A stretch of 11,340 nt of DNA from Bordetella parapertussis. GTDB taxonomy: Bacteria > Pseudomonadota > Gammaproteobacteria > Burkholderiales > Burkholderiaceae_B. Location of the stretch: NCBI GenBank assembly GCA_943331855.1, contig CALQNE010000102.1, positions 1-11,340 on the forward strand, in the 5' to 3' direction. The notes beneath the pieces were generated by a model. The model worked only from the letters and a program-made list of their open reading frames with translations. It ran no database searches and was not told the DNA's origin. The position numbers and the translations under genes were made by a program. Shown here piece after piece: positions 7,603-11,340 of this stretch (positions are counted from its first letter, which is position 1; every line of letters starts with the position of its first letter).

Positions 7603-8254
7603 CGTCATTCTCTTGAAGCTGTTTGAGCCAGGCGTTGCGTGCGCGACGCGCGGGCGCATAGGCTTCTTGGCCGAGTTGTTCGTACAGATCTTGCGTCACT
7701 TCAAAATGATGGTGCAGGCCTGAGCGATTTAATAATGCAATCGGACCTTCGGGGTAACCCAGACCTAAACGCAACGTCATGTCCATATCATTGGCTGAAG
7801 CCAGACCTTCATCCAAACGACGCAGCGCGGCGTTGTAATAAGGTCGGATTAAGCGATTGAGGATGCGACCTGGAAAATCACTGCAGACCGCCACAACCAG
7901 GCCGGCCTCGGTGAAGGCGGCTTTGGCCGCAGCAAGTGCCGCTTCAGCGGTGTAGGGCATGCGCACCAGTTCGACCAATTGAGTGGGGGCATCATCGCCT
8001 AATCTAAAGCGCGCGAAGCCAACAACGTTGCTTGGGCCGCCGTCATCCGGCACATGCACACCCAGGCATTCGTTGTCGAGTTCGATCGCGACAAAGCTTG
8101 CCGCTGTGTGCTGTTCGTGCGCTTCTTGGTAGGCCTCACCAGCATCTGCGCCGATATACACCACGCCGATGCCATCTTTACTTGCCCGCTCAAAAAATGC
8201 GTGTGCTTCAGGAAAAGAGCGACTATCTTCGGCTTGAATAATTTGATAGCTCAT
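7589..8254 (-). CDS. 3HCDH-like protein: degenerate reduced-Rossmann N-terminal part plus 3HCDH C-terminal domain
   Basis: A 221-residue protein. The second half (about residues 121-200) is a 3-hydroxyacyl-CoA dehydrogenase C-terminal domain: SDFPGRILNRLIRPYYNAAL, then DMDMTLRLGLGYPEGPIALL. The first 120 residues keep only traces of the NAD-binding domain. No GxGxxG motif is present. The segment ARFRLGDD-APTQLVELV aligns with the HFFNP-x(7)-E active-site strand, but the catalytic His position is F83 while the Glu is kept as E95. This resembles the reduced Rossmann domain plus second 3HCDH domain at the C-terminal end of PaaH-type enzymes of about 475-510 residues. It begins 2 bases after the full-length dehydrogenase gene stops, with GGAG 8 bases before the ATG at 8254, so the two are probably coupled. 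It is unlikely to be active alone; a partner subunit role is inferred. Confidence 0.82.
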   Translation of the reverse strand: MSYQIIQAEDSRSFPEAHAFFERASKDGIGVVYIGADAGEAYQEAHEQHTAASFVAIELDNECLGVHVPDDGGPSNVVGFARFRLGDDAPTQLVELVRMPYTAEAALAAAKAAFTEAGLVVAVCSDFPGRILNRLIRPYYNAALRRLDEGLASANDMDMTLRLGLGYPEGPIALLNRSGLHHHFEVTQDLYEQLGQEAYAPARRARNAWLKQLQENDDAAS

Positions 8255-8256
8255 GC

Positions 8257-9132
8257 TCAGGCTCCAAAAATTTTGTTGCTGTCGTAGGTGTGAAACCCTT
8301 GACCTGTTTTGCGACCCAGACGACCCGCACCGATCATGCGTTTGACCAGCGGCGGGCATGCGGCCCGCGGTTCATTGGTGAGCCCATGCATGGCATCGCA
8401 CAGCAAGAGCTGTGTATCCATCCCCACCATATCTAGAAGCTCTAGCGGCCCAAGCGGATAACCCAGTGCAGTTTTAACAGCCAAGTCGATATTGGCCGCA
8501 TCGGCTACGCCCTGATCGATCAGGTTAATCACATCGTTATTAAAGGGGATTAAAAAGTAATTCAAGATAAAGCCGGGGGTATCGCGGGTACGTACGGGCT
8601 TTTGTCCGAGTGCTTCGCACAATTTCCAGGCGGCCTCAAAGCTTGCGTCAGAGGTGTTCATCCCCGGTGACATTTCAACCAGCTTCATCAATTGTGCCGG
8701 CAGGCAAAAGTGCATGCCGACAAAACGATCGGCTCGCCCCGAGCCACCGGCGATCTCGGTAATTGAGATGGTTGAGGTGTTAGATGCAAAGATCGTATGT
8801 GCAGGGCAAATGTCATTCAGTTGCTTGAAGATCGCGTGTTTTACTTTGAGGTCTTCGAACACTGCTTCAATCACTAGATCGCAATCCGAAAATTCTTTTG
8901 CATCAGTTGTCGTTAAAAATTGCGCCATGATCTCGGCGTCTTCGCCTGCAGCCAGTTTGCCGCGTTCGACCGATTTTTTTAAGAACGCAGCGGCTTGTTT
9001 GCGCGCGTTTTCAAGCGGCTCGGGTTTAAGGTCGTATATGCGGGTTTTAAAACCTGCGCGCGCTGCAACGATGGCAATGCCGGTGCCCATCGTGCCACAG
9101 CCGACAATGCCAATAGTTTTTGAAGCGTTCAT
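8257..9132 (-). CDS. 3-hydroxyacyl-CoA dehydrogenase (NAD-dependent), PaaH/FadB-like N-terminal module
   Basis: A 291-residue enzyme expected to oxidise (S)-3-hydroxyacyl-CoA to 3-oxoacyl-CoA in the cytoplasm. The NAD-binding motif GIVGCGTMGTGIA occupies 8-20, with Asp34 at the end of beta-2 favouring NAD. DLVIEAVFED (85-94) and SNTS (117-120) are standard. The catalytic pair is present as H141 and E153, 12 residues apart. The usual HFFNP motif reads HFCLP here, so its Asn is replaced by Leu. The C-terminal 3HCDH domain runs from DTPGFILNYFLIPF (184-197) to GRKTGQGFHTYD (273-284), a complete ending. The ATG at 9132 has AAGGA 6 bases upstream and overlaps the stop of the acyl-CoA dehydrogenase gene as ATGA, a classic coupling signal. 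The reading frame extends further upstream, but only within that neighbouring gene. Family is certain; substrate is not known. Confidence 0.93.
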   Translation of the reverse strand: MNASKTIGIVGCGTMGTGIAIVAARAGFKTRIYDLKPEPLENARKQAAAFLKKSVERGKLAAGEDAEIMAQFLTTTDAKEFSDCDLVIEAVFEDLKVKHAIFKQLNDICPAHTIFASNTSTISITEIAGGSGRADRFVGMHFCLPAQLMKLVEMSPGMNTSDASFEAAWKLCEALGQKPVRTRDTPGFILNYFLIPFNNDVINLIDQGVADAANIDLAVKTALGYPLGPLELLDMVGMDTQLLLCDAMHGLTNEPRAACPPLVKRMIGAGRLGRKTGQGFHTYDSNKIFGA

Positions 9133-10304
9133 CTTTTTTCCTTTTTCAGAAAGCTGCGTCCAATCAGTTGGCGATGAATTTGATTGGTACCTTCCCAGAT
9201 TTGCGTAATTTTTGCATCGCGCATGAGGCGCTCGACGCGATAGTCTTTGCAATAGCCATAACCACCTAAAAACTGTACGGCATCGGTGGCGATACGCATG
9301 GCAAGATCCGTGGCCTTTAACTTTAAGATCGACGCTTCGATACCGACATTGGGTGCGTTGCTTTCGATCAGTTGGGCCACACGCCACAACCACGATTCAA
9401 CCATGACAAGTTCAGCGGCTAAGTCAGCGACGTTGAACTGAAGACCTTGAAATTCAAGCAGGCGTTTGCCCGACTGACGGCGGTCATTCATGTAGGCGAT
9501 CGCGTCATTAAAGGCGGCACGCGCGATACCGAGCGCGTGCGCGGCAACGCTTGGCCTCGATTTGTTGAGTGACGCGAGTAAGATTTTTAAGCCATCGCCC
9601 GGCTCGCACAGCAGATTTGCACGAGGGATCCGCACCTGATCAAATGCCAGCGAGGCGGTGCCCGAGGCGCGCGTCCCCATTTTGTCTTCGGTGCCCGTGA
9701 TGCTAAAGCCTGGTGTGCCTTTTTCAAGCACGACGGCTGATATTGATTCTTTATCGCCGGCGATTTCGCTCCATTTGCCAAAGACAATATAGAGATCTGA
9801 GACATCACCATTGGAAATAAAAATTTTGCTGCCGTTCATGATGATCGAATCACCATCGGGCGTGAAGGTGGTTTTCATCCCAGTGGCATCTGAACCTGCG
9901 GTAGGTTCAGTGATGACAAGGGCGGCCAAGCCGCCTTCTGCCATGCGAGGCAACAAGCGTTGCTTTTGTTCTTCGTTGCCAAAATCCATTAAGGGTTTGA
10001 TGGCGTGAAAATTAGTGGCCCAAATGATGCCCGTTGACGCGCAGGCTTCGCTGATTTCGCGCACACAGGCTAAATAGCAAGCATACGATAGTGGCGCCCC
10101 ACCATAGGCCTCCGGGATAAACATGGCGTTCAAGCCGAGATTGTTGATGTCTTTAACGTTATCCCACGGAAACTCTGCGGTTTTATCGTAATGGGCGGCA
10201 CGTGGTGCAATTTTTTCAGCCGCGAGTTGTCGAACCGAATCAAGCAGCATGGTTTCTTCTTGTGTCCAAGGCTGCGCGGCATCTAGTCGTTCTAATACAT
10301 TCAT
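9129..10304 (-). CDS. Acyl-CoA dehydrogenase
   Basis: A 391-residue FAD-dependent acyl-CoA dehydrogenase, which introduces the trans-2,3 double bond and passes electrons to ETF. The helical N-terminal domain (about 1-125) leads to the FAD-binding strand ALVITEPTAGSD (128-139) and the middle beta-domain with GSKIFISNG (158-166). The C-terminal helical domain has DRRQSGKRLLEFQGLQF (274-290) and FLGGYGYCKDYRVERLMRD (345-363). The catalytic base is probably E371 in IWEGTNQIHR, the position used by short- and medium-chain enzymes. Here Trp replaces the more usual Tyr before the Glu. Length is typical. The start at 10304 lies 15 bases after the stop of the SDR gene upstream, and the stop overlaps the next start. 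Neighbouring hydratase, hydroxyacyl-CoA dehydrogenase and racemase-like genes suggest a branched or otherwise modified short acyl-CoA substrate, but this is inference. Confidence 0.95.
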   Translation of the reverse strand: MNVLERLDAAQPWTQEETMLLDSVRQLAAEKIAPRAAHYDKTAEFPWDNVKDINNLGLNAMFIPEAYGGAPLSYACYLACVREISEACASTGIIWATNFHAIKPLMDFGNEEQKQRLLPRMAEGGLAALVITEPTAGSDATGMKTTFTPDGDSIIMNGSKIFISNGDVSDLYIVFGKWSEIAGDKESISAVVLEKGTPGFSITGTEDKMGTRASGTASLAFDQVRIPRANLLCEPGDGLKILLASLNKSRPSVAAHALGIARAAFNDAIAYMNDRRQSGKRLLEFQGLQFNVADLAAELVMVESWLWRVAQLIESNAPNVGIEASILKLKATDLAMRIATDAVQFLGGYGYCKDYRVERLMRDAKITQIWEGTNQIHRQLIGRSFLKKEKR

Positions 10305-10319
10305 GATCTGCTCGCTTGA

Positions 10320-11078
10320 TTACTGCAACATACCGTGCGCACCATCGATATAGATGGTTTCGCCGGTCATATAAGGTGAATTTAAGACAAATAATGAAGT
10401 CACAAGATTGCCGATATCCTGCGCTTCGCCCGCGACACCCGAGGGGATTCGTTTAGCAAGATATTCTGCAAGTGGACCTTTTTGAATCATTTCACGATTG
10501 AAGTCTGTCATCACATAACCGGGGGCAACGTTGAGTACGCGAATCCCTTTGGGCGCCCATTCGACGGCCATGCAACGAGTCATTGCACCCACTGCGGCTT
10601 TGGTTGCGCAGTAGGTAAGATGCTGTTTGACACCAAGCTTGTCATAGAACGAACCGATGTTCACGATGAGCCCACCTTTGTTTTCAAGCAGGTGGGGATA
10701 AATCGACTGGCTCGCCGCCAAGACTGAATACGCGTTGACATCCATTACGTTTTTAAATTCTTGCTCAGCAATATCTTGCACTTTATCTTGAGAGTGAATG
10801 CCGGCGTTGTTCACAAGACCGATCAACGCTTGGTTTGAGCGTTTGGCGATGTCGGTGAAGGCCGCTGCCAATTGCTCAGGACGACTGACGTCACATTTGC
10901 TGCTAAACCAGTGTTTAGCCAGTTCTGGCGTGGCGCCGGTAATTTGCGGTGTGTCGCCCGAGCGCGAGAGGCAACCGACATCGTAGCCCGCCTGGGCAAG
11001 CCCAAGCGCGATCGCAGCCCCGATGCCGCGACTGGCCCCGGTAACGATAATGCAGCCTTTTTTTGCTGAAGTGCTCAT
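10320..11078 (-). CDS. Classical SDR-family oxidoreductase (FabG-like)
   Basis: A 252-residue short-chain dehydrogenase/reductase with a complete active site, unlike the SDR at 3384-4151. The cofactor motif is TGASRGIG (13-20), NNAG lies at 90-93, and the catalytic tetrad is N115, S143, Y156 and K160 (YCATK). The C-terminal segment NVAPGYVMTD and the ending GETIYIDGAHGM are typical. The residue after beta-2 is in LSRSGD (37-42), so an Arg could favour NADP, but this is uncertain. The ATG at 11078 has AGG 7 bases upstream. It sits between the enoyl-CoA hydratase and acyl-CoA dehydrogenase genes on the same strand. A role as a 3-hydroxyacyl-CoA or hydroxyl/ketone oxidoreductase in the same catabolic route is likely. 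Since the operon also has a 3HCDH-type enzyme, the two may act on different intermediates or stereoisomers. Confidence 0.93.
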   Translation of the reverse strand: MSTSAKKGCIIVTGASRGIGAAIALGLAQAGYDVGCLSRSGDTPQITGATPELAKHWFSSKCDVSRPEQLAAAFTDIAKRSNQALIGLVNNAGIHSQDKVQDIAEQEFKNVMDVNAYSVLAASQSIYPHLLENKGGLIVNIGSFYDKLGVKQHLTYCATKAAVGAMTRCMAVEWAPKGIRVLNVAPGYVMTDFNREMIQKGPLAEYLAKRIPSGVAGEAQDIGNLVTSLFVLNSPYMTGETIYIDGAHGMLQ

Positions 11079-11131
11079 GTCTTGCCTATGTAAATAATCG
11101 TTTTAAGGTAAATCGAGGGGTGGCCGCGGAT

Positions 11132-11340
11132 TTAATGATCTTTAAAGACGGCGGGCCTTTTTTCTACGAAGGCGGTCATACCTTCGTGGGCATCCTGCGT
11201 TTGAAAAATTAAGGTCGAGAGATCGCGCTCGATTTTGAGGCCTTCACTCAAGGTGGTTTGTACGCCGCGTGAGATTGCTTGACGTGCCATGTCAAGTGCG
11301 AGCAAGCCATGCTTTAAGTAGGGCGTTAAAAACTCAACAC
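11132..11340 (-). CDS. Enoyl-CoA hydratase/isomerase family protein, C-terminal 68 residues; 5' end outside window
   Basis: The frame is open to the right edge and ends with TAA at 11134-11132. The last residues include LSEGLKIERDLSTLIFQT and then QDAHEGMTAFVEKRPAVFKDH. This matches the C-terminal trimerisation region of crotonase-fold hydratases, where E-x-x-EGM-x-AF-x-EKR is nearly invariant. About a quarter of the usual 255-265 residues is visible, and the catalytic glutamates and oxyanion-hole residues lie outside. It would hydrate the trans-2-enoyl-CoA made by the acyl-CoA dehydrogenase. The stop is 53 bases before the SDR start on the same strand; I see no hairpin in that gap, so read-through into the rest of the operon is plausible. 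Confidence 0.9.
   Translation of the reverse strand, partial: VEFLTPYLKHGLLALDMARQAISRGVQTTLSEGLKIERDLSTLIFQTQDAHEGMTAFVEKRPAVFKDH

Noticed and set aside
7603..7659. Start of the CaiB-family gene at 7659
   Set aside because: The extra residues are not family-like and lie within the preceding gene; the ATG at 7602 (or 7608) directly precedes the conserved LEGVKVLDFS.
7307..7723. 138-residue plus-strand open frame
   Set aside because: It lies antisense across the CaiB-family start region and the end of the short 3HCDH gene, with no recognisable domain.
8255..8359. Upstream extension of the short 3HCDH-like gene to an ATG at 8359 (35 more residues)
   Set aside because: The extension lies inside the C-terminal coding part of the full-length dehydrogenase, has low-complexity residues unlike the family, and the ATG at 8254 has a good GGAG site.
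8654..9208. 184-residue plus-strand open frame
   Set aside because: It is antisense to the 3-hydroxyacyl-CoA dehydrogenase and the end of the acyl-CoA dehydrogenase gene, with no family motif; a shadow of their codon use.
9133..9393. N-terminal extension of the 3-hydroxyacyl-CoA dehydrogenase to 9393
   Set aside because: It overlaps the conserved C-terminus of the acyl-CoA dehydrogenase gene, and the Rossmann motif begins right after the ATG at 9132, which has its own AAGGA site.

Overview
The window looks like a chromosomal segment of a betaproteobacterium, most likely Burkholderiales and perhaps Alcaligenaceae-like. The main reason is two separate Bug/TctC-type periplasmic tricarboxylate-type receptors, a family hugely expanded in that order. 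They sit beside a fatty/organic-acid catabolic gene set. Base composition is moderate by eye (roughly half G+C) and fairly even, and I see no sign of phage, insertion sequence, tRNA, rRNA or CRISPR. The taxonomic call is inference. Genes are densely packed, and no gene-free stretch exceeds about 115 bases.

Layout, left to right. (1) The 3' end of a D-aminoacylase / N-acyl-D-amino-acid deacylase gene on the plus strand enters from the left edge. (2) Convergent to it, on the minus strand, are a Bug-family receptor gene and a COG2509-type FAD-dependent dehydrogenase gene. They are 33 bases apart and probably co-transcribed from a promoter near 3331-3359. (3) Divergent from that pair is a lone plus-strand SDR gene in which all three classical catalytic residues appear to be replaced. 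(4) A strong hairpin (4165-4203) lies between this SDR and the minus-strand block facing it. (5) From the right edge down to 4214 runs a minus-strand catabolic operon of eight genes. In order of transcription they are: enoyl-CoA hydratase/isomerase (3' end only), a canonical SDR, acyl-CoA dehydrogenase, 3-hydroxyacyl-CoA dehydrogenase, a second shorter 3HCDH-like protein with a degenerate N-terminal half, an AMACR-like CaiB/BaiF-family protein, a Peripla_BP_6-type ABC solute-binding protein, and a second Bug receptor.

How the operon could work (inference). A periplasmic receptor captures an organic acid. A CoA thioester is formed, either by the CaiB-family protein acting as a transferase or by a ligase outside the window. 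The acyl-CoA dehydrogenase, hydratase and hydroxyacyl-CoA dehydrogenase then carry out three steps of beta-oxidation. The CaiB-family protein keeps the His/Asp/Glu pattern of alpha-methylacyl-CoA racemase, so the substrate may be 2-methyl-branched. No thiolase, CoA ligase, ABC permease/ATPase, TctA/TctB membrane protein or regulator lies in the window. The operon continues past the right edge.

The most interesting points are two. First, the two 3HCDH genes together appear to rebuild a PaaH-like two-module architecture as a split, translationally coupled pair. Second, the stand-alone SDR has a degenerate active site. I do not see evidence for a wholly new class of system.
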